Origin: Clostridia bacterium
GTDB lineage: Bacteria; Bacillota; Clostridia; Oscillospirales; CAG-272
DNA length: 64,000 nucleotides
Direction: 5' to 3'
Assembly (NCBI GenBank): GCA_017504405.1
Contig: JAFVRG010000005.1
Coordinates: 19,527 to 83,526 of the forward strand
In this document: piece by piece, positions 32,793-41,285 of the stretch
Numbering within the stretch: position 1 is the first letter of the stretch
Layout of the letters: each line of letters starts with the position of its first letter
Made by a program: the position numbers and the translations under genes
The notes under the pieces: generated by a model
What the model was told of the DNA's origin: nothing
Seen by the model: the letters and a program-made list of their open reading frames with translations, nothing else
Databases searched by the model: none

Positions 32793-33502
32793 ACATTTTT
32801 CCCGCAATAGACTTGGTAAAGGGCTGCGCCGTACGCCTTTTCAAGGGCGATTACAGTCAGATGACCGTTTACAGCGAAAGGCCCGAGGACGTGGCACGTG
32901 ATTTTGAATGCAAGGGCGCAAAATACCTGCACCTTGTAGACCTTGAGGGCGCAAGGGACGGCGGCACTCCCAACATAGATGCCGTAAAGAAAATAAGAGC
33001 CAACACCTCTATGTTCATAGAAATTGGCGGCGGTGTACGTGATATGGATACCGTTGACGCCTATTTTTCAGTTGGAATTGACAGAGTTATTCTCGGTACT
33101 GCGGCGGTTAAGGACGAGGCGTTTTTGCGTGCCGCAATAGAAAAATACGGCGACAAAATAGCTGTTGGCGTGGATATCAAGGACAAAATGGTAGCCATAA
33201 AGGGCTGGACCGAGAAATCCGAATTTGACGGAATTGAATTCTGCAAGAAAATGCAAGGCATCGGAGTGTCAACTATAATTTGCACCGACATTTCAAGGGA
33301 CGGTGCCATGAGGGGTACTAACAGAGAGCTGTACCGTGAGCTGTCCGAGACGCTTGGGCTGAACATAACCGCATCGGGCGGTGTTTCAACGATTGATGAT
33401 GTGAGAGCTCTCGCCTCTATGGGGCTCTACGGCGCTATAATCGGAAAGGCGTATTACACGGGCGCTATTGACCTTTGCGAGGCGTTGGAGGTTGCAAAAT
33501 GA
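32789..33502 (+). CDS. hisA: ProFAR isomerase
   Basis: A 237-residue TIM-barrel isomerase. FPAIDLVKGCAVRLFKGDY with the catalytic Asp, ICTDISRDGAMRG with the second, and ASGGVSTIDDV in the phosphate site. Overlaps hisF by 4 bp (ATGA). Confidence 0.97.
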   Translation: MNIFPAIDLVKGCAVRLFKGDYSQMTVYSERPEDVARDFECKGAKYLHLVDLEGARDGGTPNIDAVKKIRANTSMFIEIGGGVRDMDTVDAYFSVGIDRVILGTAAVKDEAFLRAAIEKYGDKIAVGVDIKDKMVAIKGWTEKSEFDGIEFCKKMQGIGVSTIICTDISRDGAMRGTNRELYRELSETLGLNITASGGVSTIDDVRALASMGLYGAIIGKAYYTGAIDLCEALEVAK

Positions 33503-34257
33503 TAACAAAACGTATAATTCCCTGCCTCGACGTCAAGGACGGACGGGTTGTAAAGGGTGTTAATTTTAAAAATCTAAACGACGTATCCTCGCCCGTTGAG
33601 CTTGCAAAGTATTACAGCGACAACGGAGCTGACGAGCTGGTTTTCTACGATATAACCGCTTCCTTTGAAGAAAGGCGTCTGTTTACCGACATTTTGCGTG
33701 AGGTGGCGTCTAAAATATTTATTCCCCTGACGGTTGGCGGCGGAATAAACACCCTCGACGATTTTGAGCGGGTGCTTACCTCGGGCGCAGATAAGGTGAG
33801 TGTAAATTCAGGCGCTATCCGCAACCCCTCGCTGGTTGGCGAGGCGGCGAAAAAATACGGCGACCAATGCGTTGTTCTCTCTGCTGACGTAAAAAGGGTT
33901 GGCGGAAAATTTCACGTATTCGCCAAGGGCGGACGTGAGGACACGGGTATCGAGGCGATATCCTGGATAAAGAGGTGCGTTGATAGCGGAGCTGGTGAGG
34001 TAGTCGTCAATTCTATTGACACCGACGGCGTAAAGCGCGGATTTGACCTTGAAATGCTGAGTGCGGTATGCGAGGCGGTAAACGTCCCCGTGATTGCCTC
34101 GGGCGGCGCAGGCTCATCTGCTGATTTTACCAAGCTGTTTAAGACCGTGCCGAAGATTTCCGCAGGACTTGCCGCATCAATATTCCACTTTGGCGAGGTT
34201 GAGATAAACGCACTAAAACGTGAGCTTGCCGAAAACGGAATAACTGTAAGAATATAA
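33499..34257 (+). CDS. hisF: Imidazole glycerol phosphate synthase, cyclase subunit
   Basis: A 252-residue TIM barrel that works with HisH. RIIPCLDVKDGRVVKGVNF holds the catalytic Asp; NSIDTDGVKRGFDLEML the second; IASGGAGSSADF the phosphate site. Start is ATG 33499 overlapping the hisA stop; the frame's earlier Met at 33475 lies inside hisA. Confidence 0.97.
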   Translation: MITKRIIPCLDVKDGRVVKGVNFKNLNDVSSPVELAKYYSDNGADELVFYDITASFEERRLFTDILREVASKIFIPLTVGGGINTLDDFERVLTSGADKVSVNSGAIRNPSLVGEAAKKYGDQCVVLSADVKRVGGKFHVFAKGGREDTGIEAISWIKRCVDSGAGEVVVNSIDTDGVKRGFDLEMLSAVCEAVNVPVIASGGAGSSADFTKLFKTVPKISAGLAASIFHFGEVEINALKRELAENGITVRI

Positions 34258-34270
34258 CCAAGGAGTTTTT

Positions 34271-34924
34271 ATGATTAACATTGACGAGCTTAAATTTGAC
34301 GAAAAGGGACTCATTCCCGCAATAGTGGTTGACGCTATTTCAAAAAAGGTGTTGACTCTTGCATATATGAATAGAGAAAGCCTTAAAATTTCCATGGAAA
34401 AGGGACTGACCTGCTTTTACAGCCGCTCACGTCAGGAGCTGTGGCTCAAGGGCGAAACGAGCGGAAACTATCAACACATAGTGTCAATTACCGCCGACTG
34501 TGACGGCGATGCCCTGACGGTTATGGTGGAAAAGGACGGTCCTGCGTGCCATACAGGCACGGAGTCCTGCTTCAATTCAAGAATATACGAGAGTGAGGAG
34601 TTATCCGAGTTTTCGATGGACTCGCTCTATGAGCTTCTGGTAGGTAGAAAGAAAGATTTGCCCGAGGGCTCGTATACCACCTACCTTTTCCAGAAGGGAA
34701 TTGACAAAATTCTTAAAAAAATCGGCGAGGAGTCAACCGAGGTTATCATAGCAGGCAAGGCTGACGATAAAAAAGAAACCGTTTACGAGATAGCCGATTT
34801 GGCATATCACGTTATGGTTATGATGGTTGAGATGGGTATTTCCCTTGAGGACGTGCGCCGTGAGCTCGGTTCCCGCCACGTCATAGACCATAAGGTAAAG
34901 CAGGAGAAAATGACGGGAAACTGA
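34271..34924 (+). CDS. hisIE: Bifunctional phosphoribosyl-AMP cyclohydrolase / phosphoribosyl-ATP pyrophosphatase
   Basis: A 217-residue fusion. The HisI part (about 1-115) has TCFYSRSRQELWLKGETSGN and CDGDALTVMVEKDGPACHTG with zinc cysteines and histidine. The HisE part (about 120-217) has DKILKKIGEESTEVIIAGK and ADLAYHVMVMM. Last gene of the operon, followed by a terminator. Confidence 0.96.
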   Translation: MINIDELKFDEKGLIPAIVVDAISKKVLTLAYMNRESLKISMEKGLTCFYSRSRQELWLKGETSGNYQHIVSITADCDGDALTVMVEKDGPACHTGTESCFNSRIYESEELSEFSMDSLYELLVGRKKDLPEGSYTTYLFQKGIDKILKKIGEESTEVIIAGKADDKKETVYEIADLAYHVMVMMVEMGISLEDVRRELGSRHVIDHKVKQEKMTGN

Positions 34925-34963
34925 CAAAGTATAGAACGCTTCATATCGGCATAACAATAACCA

Positions 34964-34998
34964 AAAGGCGAGGTACAAAAGGTGCCTCGCCTTTGCTT
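34964..34998 (+). terminator. Terminator of the his operon
   Basis: A 13-bp stem AAAGGCGAGGTAC with GTGCCTCGCCTTT, a variant of the GTGAGGTAC stem used at three other loci. Confidence 0.8.
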
Positions 34999-35057
34999 TT
35001 ACAAAAAGCCGACAGCTGACGCCTTTTAATACATGCGCTATATTTAAATTAAAGGTA

Positions 35058-35105
35058 TTGACAAATTTTTGTTTTTGGTGTATAATGACTTTATCAAAAT
35101 AAAGT
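35058..35105 (+). promoter_or_regulatory. Transporter promoter with the same palindromic operator as his
   Basis: TTGACA (35058-35063), 17 nt, TATAAT (35081-35086), one G, then ACTTTATCAAAATAAAGT (35088-35105), which differs from the his operator at one base and sits at the identical position. A small hairpin, GTCCC/GGGAC, follows in the leader. Confidence 0.75.
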
Positions 35106-35137
35106 GTCCCTGTCGGGACCGGAAAGAGGAATATAAA

Positions 35138-35992
35138 ATGAAAAAGCTACTTACTCTCGCACTCGCAGCTATTATGATTTTCGGTTGCGTGTTCTCATTT
35201 GCATCCTGCTCATCGCAGGAGCTTTACTTCGGCGATGAATATAAGGATGTTCAGTCGCAAAAGGACCTTCTCACCCAGCTCAAGGCAAAGAGCATTGACG
35301 TCGGCGTTATGGACAGTATAATGGCGGGCTACTATATGAGCCTTGAAACCGACACCACCAACTCTCTTATGATAGTTGAGGGTCTTACCCTTGCTACCGA
35401 GCAGTACGGTATCGCAGCAAGAAAGGGCAGCGGCCTTACCAAGATGATTAACAAGACTCTCGTTGAGCTTGCAATAGAGGGCAAGGTTGACGAGATCGCA
35501 GACAAGTACGGTCTTAAATCCGAGGTTTGCATTGATAAGACTCTCACCTTCGGCGATCTCTCCGCAGCTGAGAAGGCAGACTGGGATTACATAACAAATA
35601 AGGGAGAGGTTGTTATCGGTTACACCGATTTTGCACCCATCTCCTGGAAGAACGAGCAGAACGAGCTCGTTGGCTTTGACGTTGAGCTTGCTAAGGCAGT
35701 ATGCGCTAAGCTCGGTCTTACCGCTAAATTCGAGCTCATCGAATGGAGTGCTAAGGAGGCAAAGCTTGATTCCAAGGCAATCGACTGCATCTGGAACGGT
35801 ATGACCATTACCGAGGAAAGACAGAATGCAATGGAGGTTTCTATCCCCTACCTCAACAACAAGCAGGTTGCTGTTATCCGTGTTGAGGACAAGGAAAAGT
35901 ACAAGTCCACCGCAGATATGGCTGACGCTATAATCGGCGCTGAGAGCGGATCCGCAGGCGAGAGCTGCGTTGTTAAGAGCGAAGAAGAATAA
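35138..35992 (+). CDS. Amino-acid ABC transporter binding lipoprotein, apparently circularly permuted
   Basis: A 284-residue lipoprotein (signal ending FASC, Cys 24). Family members run lobe 1, lobe 2, lobe-2 end. Here residues about 28-127 are the later part of lobe 2, ending TEQYGIAARKGSGLTKMINK and DEIADKYGL, which normally closes the protein. Residues about 155-250 are lobe 1 (GEVVIGYTDFAPISW, LVGFDVELAKAV, GMTITEERQ, IPYLNNKQVAV), and 258-280 (AIIGAESGSAGESCVV) the first strand and helix of lobe 2. The stop follows at once. The order is thus circularly permuted with the break inside lobe 2. One uninterrupted frame has signal peptide and stop in sensible places, two bases before the permease gene. 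Probable ligand, from shared regulation, is histidine. Confidence 0.8.
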   Translation: MKKLLTLALAAIMIFGCVFSFASCSSQELYFGDEYKDVQSQKDLLTQLKAKSIDVGVMDSIMAGYYMSLETDTTNSLMIVEGLTLATEQYGIAARKGSGLTKMINKTLVELAIEGKVDEIADKYGLKSEVCIDKTLTFGDLSAAEKADWDYITNKGEVVIGYTDFAPISWKNEQNELVGFDVELAKAVCAKLGLTAKFELIEWSAKEAKLDSKAIDCIWNGMTITEERQNAMEVSIPYLNNKQVAVIRVEDKEKYKSTADMADAIIGAESGSAGESCVVKSEEE

Positions 35993-35994
35993 TT

Positions 35995-36684
35995 ATGACC
36001 TTCCTTCAGATAACGACACAGCTTCTGGAGGGCTTTGCGTATACCCTTACAATATTCGGTGCCACACTTGCGTGTGCACTCCCATTGGGACTTCTCATCG
36101 CATTTGGCACTATGTCTAAATTCAAGCCTCTGAACCTCGTGTCCAGAGGCTTTGTATGGGTAATAAGAGGCACCCCCCTTATGCTGCAGATAATTTTCTT
36201 CTCTATGCCTAATTTGTGGCTTACTCCGTTGATAAATTTCGTATTCCGCTCAAACGTTGATTTGCCCATCAGAGGAACAGAGGCAACGCTCATTATGGTT
36301 TGCGTGGCGTTTTCGATTAACTATGCCTGCTATTTCTCGGAAATCTTCAGGGGCGGCATTCAGAGTATCCCCTACGGACAGTACGAGGCAGGTATGGTGC
36401 TCGGCATGACGAAAAGGCAGATATTCTTCCGCGTTGTTTTGCTCCAGGTGGTTAAGCGCATAGTGCCCCCTATGTCAAACGAGATTATCACACTCGTCAA
36501 GGATACGGCGCTGGCAAGCACTGTTATAATGGTTGACCTCTTTACGGTAGCAAAGATGATAGTAAACAAAACTGTTGATATCTGGCCTTTGTTCTATGCA
36601 GGACTTTTCTACCTCGTATTTAACGGTCTGTTGACTGTAATTCTGAGCCGTGTGGAAAAAAGGCTCGATTATTTTAAGGTGTAA
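35995..36684 (+). CDS. Polar amino-acid ABC transporter permease
   Basis: A 229-residue membrane protein with about five helices. The EAA loop that contacts the ATPase is visible (QYEAGMVLGMTKRQIFFRVV, residues about 127-146). RGTPLMLQIIFF is typical of HisM/GlnP permeases. It is a single permease and probably works as a homodimer. 2 nt after the binding protein, 5 nt before the ATPase. Confidence 0.93.
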   Translation: MTFLQITTQLLEGFAYTLTIFGATLACALPLGLLIAFGTMSKFKPLNLVSRGFVWVIRGTPLMLQIIFFSMPNLWLTPLINFVFRSNVDLPIRGTEATLIMVCVAFSINYACYFSEIFRGGIQSIPYGQYEAGMVLGMTKRQIFFRVVLLQVVKRIVPPMSNEIITLVKDTALASTVIMVDLFTVAKMIVNKTVDIWPLFYAGLFYLVFNGLLTVILSRVEKRLDYFKV

Positions 36685-36689
36685 CGGCT

Positions 36690-37478
36690 ATGGCATTTCT
36701 GGAAGTTAAAAATGTAAAAAAGAGCTTCGGCAATACCGAGGTGCTTAAAGGGATAGATTTCTCTCTCGAGCGCGGACAGGTTTTGTCTATAATCGGCTCG
36801 TCGGGAAGCGGAAAGACCACGCTTTTGCGTGTTATCAACCATTTAGAAACAGCTGACGAGGGCTTCGCTACCGTTGGTAAGGACATAGTCCTCGACGCAT
36901 CGGTTAAAAAGCTCAGCGAAAAGGAGCTACGTGAAATGAGACTGAAATTCGGTCTTGTTTTCCAATCCTTCAACTTATTCCCTCAGTATAACGTAAAGAA
37001 AAATCTGACTCTTGCGGCGGAGCTGCGTGCCAAGGAGGCACTCGGCAAAAAGGCGAGCAAGGAAGAGCTCGCCGAGCGTTACTCGGAAATATCCGATAAG
37101 GCGGATGCCCTGCTTGAAAAGGTAGGTCTTACCGAGAAGGCAGAGAGCTACCCCTGCGAGCTTTCGGGCGGTCAGTGCCAGAGAGTTGCTATTGCGAGAG
37201 CATTGATGCTCGAGCCCGAAATTCTCTGCTTTGACGAGCCTACGTCGGCGCTCGACCCTGAATTGACAGGCGAGGTTTTGAAGGTTATAAAGTCCCTCAA
37301 ATCGGGTGAGCATACGATGATAATCGTCACCCACGAAATGGAATTTGCGAAAAACGTATCCGACAAGATAATATTTATGTCGGAGGGCGTTATCGAGGAG
37401 GAGGGCACTCCCGAGGAAATATTCGGAAATCCCAAGAGCGAAAAGCTTAAATCCTTCTTATTCAAGGAAAATTTCTAA
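36690..37478 (+). CDS. Polar amino-acid ABC transporter ATP-binding protein
   Basis: A 262-residue ATPase with Walker A GSSGSGKTT (about residues 33-41), signature LSGGQCQRVAIARAL, Walker B EILCFDEPTSALD and the H-loop VTHE. An acidic insertion, KASKEELAERYSEISDKADA, lengthens the helical domain relative to most GlnQ/HisP proteins. Confidence 0.95.
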   Translation: MAFLEVKNVKKSFGNTEVLKGIDFSLERGQVLSIIGSSGSGKTTLLRVINHLETADEGFATVGKDIVLDASVKKLSEKELREMRLKFGLVFQSFNLFPQYNVKKNLTLAAELRAKEALGKKASKEELAERYSEISDKADALLEKVGLTEKAESYPCELSGGQCQRVAIARALMLEPEILCFDEPTSALDPELTGEVLKVIKSLKSGEHTMIIVTHEMEFAKNVSDKIIFMSEGVIEEEGTPEEIFGNPKSEKLKSFLFKENF

Positions 37479-37486
37479 AAGCATCA

Positions 37487-37520
37487 AAAAAGACGAGGAA
37501 CAAAAGTTCCTCGTCTTTTT
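37487..37520. terminator. Bidirectional terminator between transporter and aro operons
   Basis: A 15-bp perfect stem (AAAAAGACGAGGAAC with GTTCCTCGTCTTTTT) around AAAA; T run on both strands. It ends the converging ABC transporter (+) and HAD phosphatase (-) operons. Confidence 0.85.
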
Positions 37521-37526
37521 GCGTTG

Positions 37527-38168
37527 TTAAAGAAAATCAAAAATTTGCATAGGCTCGGTTATAAAGCATTCTCCACCTGATGCACGCAGGGTGCTTTCAT
37601 CCCGAAAGCCCCACAATACGCACACGCAAGTAAGATTTGCGTTTTTAGCCGTTTCCACGTCTACCTCGGAATCGCCTATAAAAACGCACTCGTCAGCCGA
37701 CACACCCAAAGTATTCATAACCGAATATACCATATCGGGGGCGGGCTTTTTTGCCATTTCGGCACGTTCTCCAAGGGCTATATCGGCATACCCCCTGAAA
37801 AAATGCTCTGCTATTCCCTGTACGGCAAAATCCGCCTTGTTAGACACGATAGCCACCTTATAGCCACGGTGCTTTGCCTCTGCCAGCATTTCCATTATAC
37901 CGTCATAGGGCGCTGTTTTGTCGAGGGAATGCTCCTTGTAATGCGTCTTGAAAATCTCAAGGGCTTTTGAGGTATCTACATATGAGGTATCACTCGGAAC
38001 AGCCCTCTCAATCAGCTTTTTTATACCGTTACCGACAAAGCAGCGCACCTCGTCAATGCTCCTTTTTGGATAATTCATTTCTCCAAGGGCAAAGTTAACC
38101 GAGGCGGCAAGGTCGTCAAGCGTGTTGAGCAGCGTTCCGTCAAGGTCGAAAACAAGCGCTCTTATCAT
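37527..38168 (-). CDS. HAD-family phosphatase, phosphoglycolate-phosphatase-like
   Basis: A 213-residue haloacid-dehalogenase enzyme. Motif I VFDLDGTLLNT with nucleophile Asp, motif II IVSNKAD, motif III KPAPD and motif IV FIGDSEVDVETAKNA. Closest in character to Gph/PGP phosphatases. It is the last gene of the aro operon; its start overlaps the aroF stop by 4 bp, so the two are translationally coupled. The substrate could be a pathway by-product or unrelated. A role in dephosphorylating histidinol-phosphate is conceivable but unsupported. Confidence 0.88.
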   Translation of the reverse strand: MIRALVFDLDGTLLNTLDDLAASVNFALGEMNYPKRSIDEVRCFVGNGIKKLIERAVPSDTSYVDTSKALEIFKTHYKEHSLDKTAPYDGIMEMLAEAKHRGYKVAIVSNKADFAVQGIAEHFFRGYADIALGERAEMAKKPAPDMVYSVMNTLGVSADECVFIGDSEVDVETAKNANLTCVCVLWGFRDESTLRASGGECFITEPMQIFDFL

Positions 38169-39193
38169 AGCTGATCGGCAAGCTCGAGTATGAGCTTTTC
38201 GGTTTTCTCCCAGCCAAGGCAGGGGTCGGTTATCGACCTTCCGTATACACAGTCACCGATTTTCTGCGCTCCGTCCTCTATATAGCTCTCTATCATAAGT
38301 CCCTTGACAAGCTGCTTTATATCGGAATTGTGCCTGCACGAATGCAAAACCTCTTTGGCTATTCTGGGCTGCTCAAGATACTTTTTGCCCGAATTTGCGT
38401 GGTTTGTATCTATGATTACAGCCTTGTTTGCCAAATCTCTCTTTGCATAATTTTCAGCGAGGTGAGCTAAGTCCTCATAGTGGTAGTTAGGGAAGGAGTT
38501 GCCCCTATCGTCCACATATCCACGCAAAATTGCGTGAGCATACGGATTGCCCGTGGTGTGAACCTCCCAGCCTCTATAAATGAAATCGTGCGGGTGCTGA
38601 GCCGCAGTTATCGAATTCATCATAACCGATATATCTCCGCTGGTTGGATTTTTCATACCTACGGGAATGTTGAAGCCGCTGGCAGTCATTCTGTGATGCT
38701 GGTCCTCTACCGAGCGTGCGCCGATAGCAACGTATGCCAGAAGGTCGTTGAGGTAACGGTGGTTTTCCGCATACAGCATTTCGTCAGCACAGCTAAAGCC
38801 ATAGTCCTTAAGCGCCCTCATATGAAGCTCACGGATTGCAATGATACCCTTCAAAGCATCGGGCTGCTCACTGGGGCTCGGCTGATGCACCATACCCTTA
38901 TATCCGTCACCCGTAGTCCTCGGCTTACCTGTATAAATTCTCGGAACGATGAAGATTTTTTCGTCAACCTCATCCTGAACGGTACGCAGGCGTGAGATGT
39001 AATCGAGCACAGATTCCTCATTATCCGCAGAGCAAGGGCCTATTATAAGTATAAGCTTATCGCTCTCGCCTCTGAATATTCTCTTTAACTCCTCATCTCT
39101 GTCTGCCTTTATTTTTGCAAGCCTGTCGTCCACAGGGTACATTTTCTTTACCTCCTGAGGAATAGGTAGCTTGCGTCTGAATTCCATATTCAT
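38165..39193 (-). CDS. aroF: 3-deoxy-7-phosphoheptulonate synthase
   Basis: A 342-residue DAHP synthase of the E. coli AroF/G/H type (class I alpha). Visible motifs are IGPCSADNEESVLDYISRL, KPRTTGDGYKGMVHQPSPSE, VGMKNPTSGD and IDTNHANSGKKY with metal and PEP/E4P-binding residues. First committed step, from PEP and erythrose-4-phosphate. Feedback specificity cannot be read from the sequence with confidence. 2 nt after tyrA. Confidence 0.95.
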   Translation of the reverse strand: MNMEFRRKLPIPQEVKKMYPVDDRLAKIKADRDEELKRIFRGESDKLILIIGPCSADNEESVLDYISRLRTVQDEVDEKIFIVPRIYTGKPRTTGDGYKGMVHQPSPSEQPDALKGIIAIRELHMRALKDYGFSCADEMLYAENHRYLNDLLAYVAIGARSVEDQHHRMTASGFNIPVGMKNPTSGDISVMMNSITAAQHPHDFIYRGWEVHTTGNPYAHAILRGYVDDRGNSFPNYHYEDLAHLAENYAKRDLANKAVIIDTNHANSGKKYLEQPRIAKEVLHSCRHNSDIKQLVKGLMIESYIEDGAQKIGDCVYGRSITDPCLGWEKTEKLILELADQL

Positions 39194-39195
39194 GA

Positions 39196-40068
39196 TTAAT
39201 TTTCCTCCATTTTCTTTTTATCAAATAAAGCACGGCGAGCGGTGGAATAGCGCATCATTTCACGAAGCCCCTCTCTGTCGTTGTTGTCCAAAAGCTCTCT
39301 GAGCCTTGACAGCTCACTCGTAAATAAATCCATTTGCTCTATAAGAGCATCCTTGTTTAAAAGGAACAGCTCACTCCACATTTCATCGTTGAGCCTCGCA
39401 ATTCTCGTTAAATCACGGAAGGAGTCTCCCGTATAATCCTCAAGGTGCTCGGTTTTCTGACAGGTCATTAGGCACACGGCGATGCAGTGTGTCAGCTGTG
39501 AAACGAAGCCTATTATCTCATCGTGGTCCTTTGGTGAGAGAGTTGATATTCTCGCAAATCCCAAAACCTCTCCGAGGTTCGAGCACAGCTCTATTGCTGT
39601 GTCGGTATTTTTATCTGTCGGGGTAACGACGTAGTTAGCGCCTGCAAATATTGAATCGTCGCTGTTAACAACCCCGCTGACCTCACGTCCTGCCATGGGG
39701 TGTGCCGATATAAATTCCAAATCGTGGCGAAGGAGCGACTGTACTTTATCAACCACAGCGCCCTTAACTCCTGTAACGTCGGTGATTATAGTGCCGCTCT
39801 TAAAATACTTCTGATTTTCTTCTATCCACTCGATAAATACAGTTGGATACAGGCAGATAACCGCAACGTCCGCCTCGGCTATAAGCTCGGGCGAGGGGTA
39901 GGACGCTCCCTTGGATATTATCCCCTCTGACAGGGCGTAGTCGATAGATTGTTGCTCCTTCGTTATCGCACTAACCGTATATCCTTTTTTAGTTAAGGCT
40001 TTAGCATAGCTACCGCCTATAAGACCGAGACCTACTATAAGTATTTTTTTATCTGTTGTCAGCTTCAT
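39196..40068 (-). CDS. tyrA: Prephenate dehydrogenase
   Basis: A 290-residue enzyme with an N-terminal Rossmann motif, VGLGLIGGSYAKALTKKGY, and ISAHPMAGREVSGVVNSD, typical of prephenate dehydrogenase. It makes 4-hydroxyphenylpyruvate for tyrosine. No ACT domain follows, so allosteric inhibition by tyrosine is not expected through that route. Overlaps aroA by 4 bp. Confidence 0.94.
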   Translation of the reverse strand: MKLTTDKKILIVGLGLIGGSYAKALTKKGYTVSAITKEQQSIDYALSEGIISKGASYPSPELIAEADVAVICLYPTVFIEWIEENQKYFKSGTIITDVTGVKGAVVDKVQSLLRHDLEFISAHPMAGREVSGVVNSDDSIFAGANYVVTPTDKNTDTAIELCSNLGEVLGFARISTLSPKDHDEIIGFVSQLTHCIAVCLMTCQKTEHLEDYTGDSFRDLTRIARLNDEMWSELFLLNKDALIEQMDLFTSELSRLRELLDNNDREGLREMMRYSTARRALFDKKKMEEN

Positions 40069-41285
40069 ACTTTTTCCACCTCACATCCGAGGGATGTCAT
40101 CATATCGAAGAAGGTAGGTAAACTCTTATTTACAGCCTCTGCTCCCTCGATTTCTCCGCCGGTTAAGGCAAGAAGCATCGACAGCGACATTACAACACGG
40201 TGGTCATTGTGCCCCGACAGCACCGTACTTGGCGCATGAAAATCGGTAGGGTACACAACTATTGAATCGTCGTGGACTGCAACCGAAACACCGAATTTTG
40301 AAAGCTCCTCTGCCATTGCAGCGCCTCTGTCACTCTCCTTTATTTTCAAACGGTGCGTTCCGCAGAGGACCGCTCCGTTTTTTGCCGCCGCAACCGCCAT
40401 AAGCACAGGGCCCAAATCGGGACAGTTTCCTATGTGTATGGTGGGAGTTCCACGGCATAGCATATCAAAAAACTTTATATATGCTCTATCGCCCTGAAGG
40501 CTTGTATCGAGAAGTCCGTCTATTTCTACGTTATTTCCGTCAAACAAATTCATCGCAGCGAAGAACGCTGCATTCGAATAGTCCCCCTCAACCTTTGCCT
40601 CTCTGGGAGAATATCGCTGTCCGCCCTTTATATACAGAGTCCTCTCGTCCGACCATTCTATTTTTATACCGAACAGCTCAAGCGCCTGAATCGTCAGGTC
40701 CAGATACGAGCGACTCTCTATGGGGGGAGCTATCGAAACAGTGCTATCCCCCTCGCATAATGGCAGAGCAAACAAAAGGCCGCTGATAAACTGACTGCTT
40801 ATATTTCCGTCAACCTTATATTCCCTGCCGTAAAGCTCTCCGCTCACCCTTATGCCGCTTTCGCTGTTTCTTTCAAACTTAAAGGACTGCTCCTTGCATA
40901 TCTTCTCATATACGCTAAGAGGCCGTGTAAACAAAGATTTACTGCCGACAAGCTCAAAATCAGCACCGCTCATAAGGCATAGCGGAATGAAGAAACGTAA
41001 AGTGCTTGCGCTCTCATTGCAATTAAGCGGAGCGTTTGCCGAGACTTTTTTAATATCTATTCCGTCTACTGTAACCGTATCGCCCTTTTTCTCGCACGAC
41101 ACACCCAAAGCTCTGAGGCAGTTAAGCGTTGCGCTCATATCCTCGGAATCGGATATTCCGTGTATCACACTTCTGCCGTTGGCAAGGCCTGCACATATGA
41201 GCATACGGTGAGCCATACTCTTTGACGGGGGAGCAGCTATCCTGCCCGCAAGAGCGCTCTTTTTTATTTTTATATTCAAGCTCAT
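40065..41285 (-). CDS. aroA: 3-phosphoshikimate 1-carboxyvinyltransferase (EPSP synthase)
   Basis: A 406-residue enzyme. PPSKSMAHRMLICAGLANG near the N-terminus, NESASTLRFFIPLCLMSGA, and LKIKESDRGAAMAEELSKFG with the conserved Lys-Glu-Arg. Residue Ala or Gly at the PEP site is not judged here, so glyphosate class is left open. Confidence 0.96.
   Translation of the reverse strand: MSLNIKIKKSALAGRIAAPPSKSMAHRMLICAGLANGRSVIHGISDSEDMSATLNCLRALGVSCEKKGDTVTVDGIDIKKVSANAPLNCNESASTLRFFIPLCLMSGADFELVGSKSLFTRPLSVYEKICKEQSFKFERNSESGIRVSGELYGREYKVDGNISSQFISGLLFALPLCEGDSTVSIAPPIESRSYLDLTIQALELFGIKIEWSDERTLYIKGGQRYSPREAKVEGDYSNAAFFAAMNLFDGNNVEIDGLLDTSLQGDRAYIKFFDMLCRGTPTIHIGNCPDLGPVLMAVAAAKNGAVLCGTHRLKIKESDRGAAMAEELSKFGVSVAVHDDSIVVYPTDFHAPSTVLSGHNDHRVVMSLSMLLALTGGEIEGAEAVNKSLPTFFDMMTSLGCEVEKV

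Noticed and set aside
35138..35992. Two truncated binding-protein genes merged by misassembly
   Set aside because: One frame with a signal peptide before lobe 2 and a stop 2 nt before the permease gene; misassembly would not be expected to give such ends. Kept as a refutation test in the finding.
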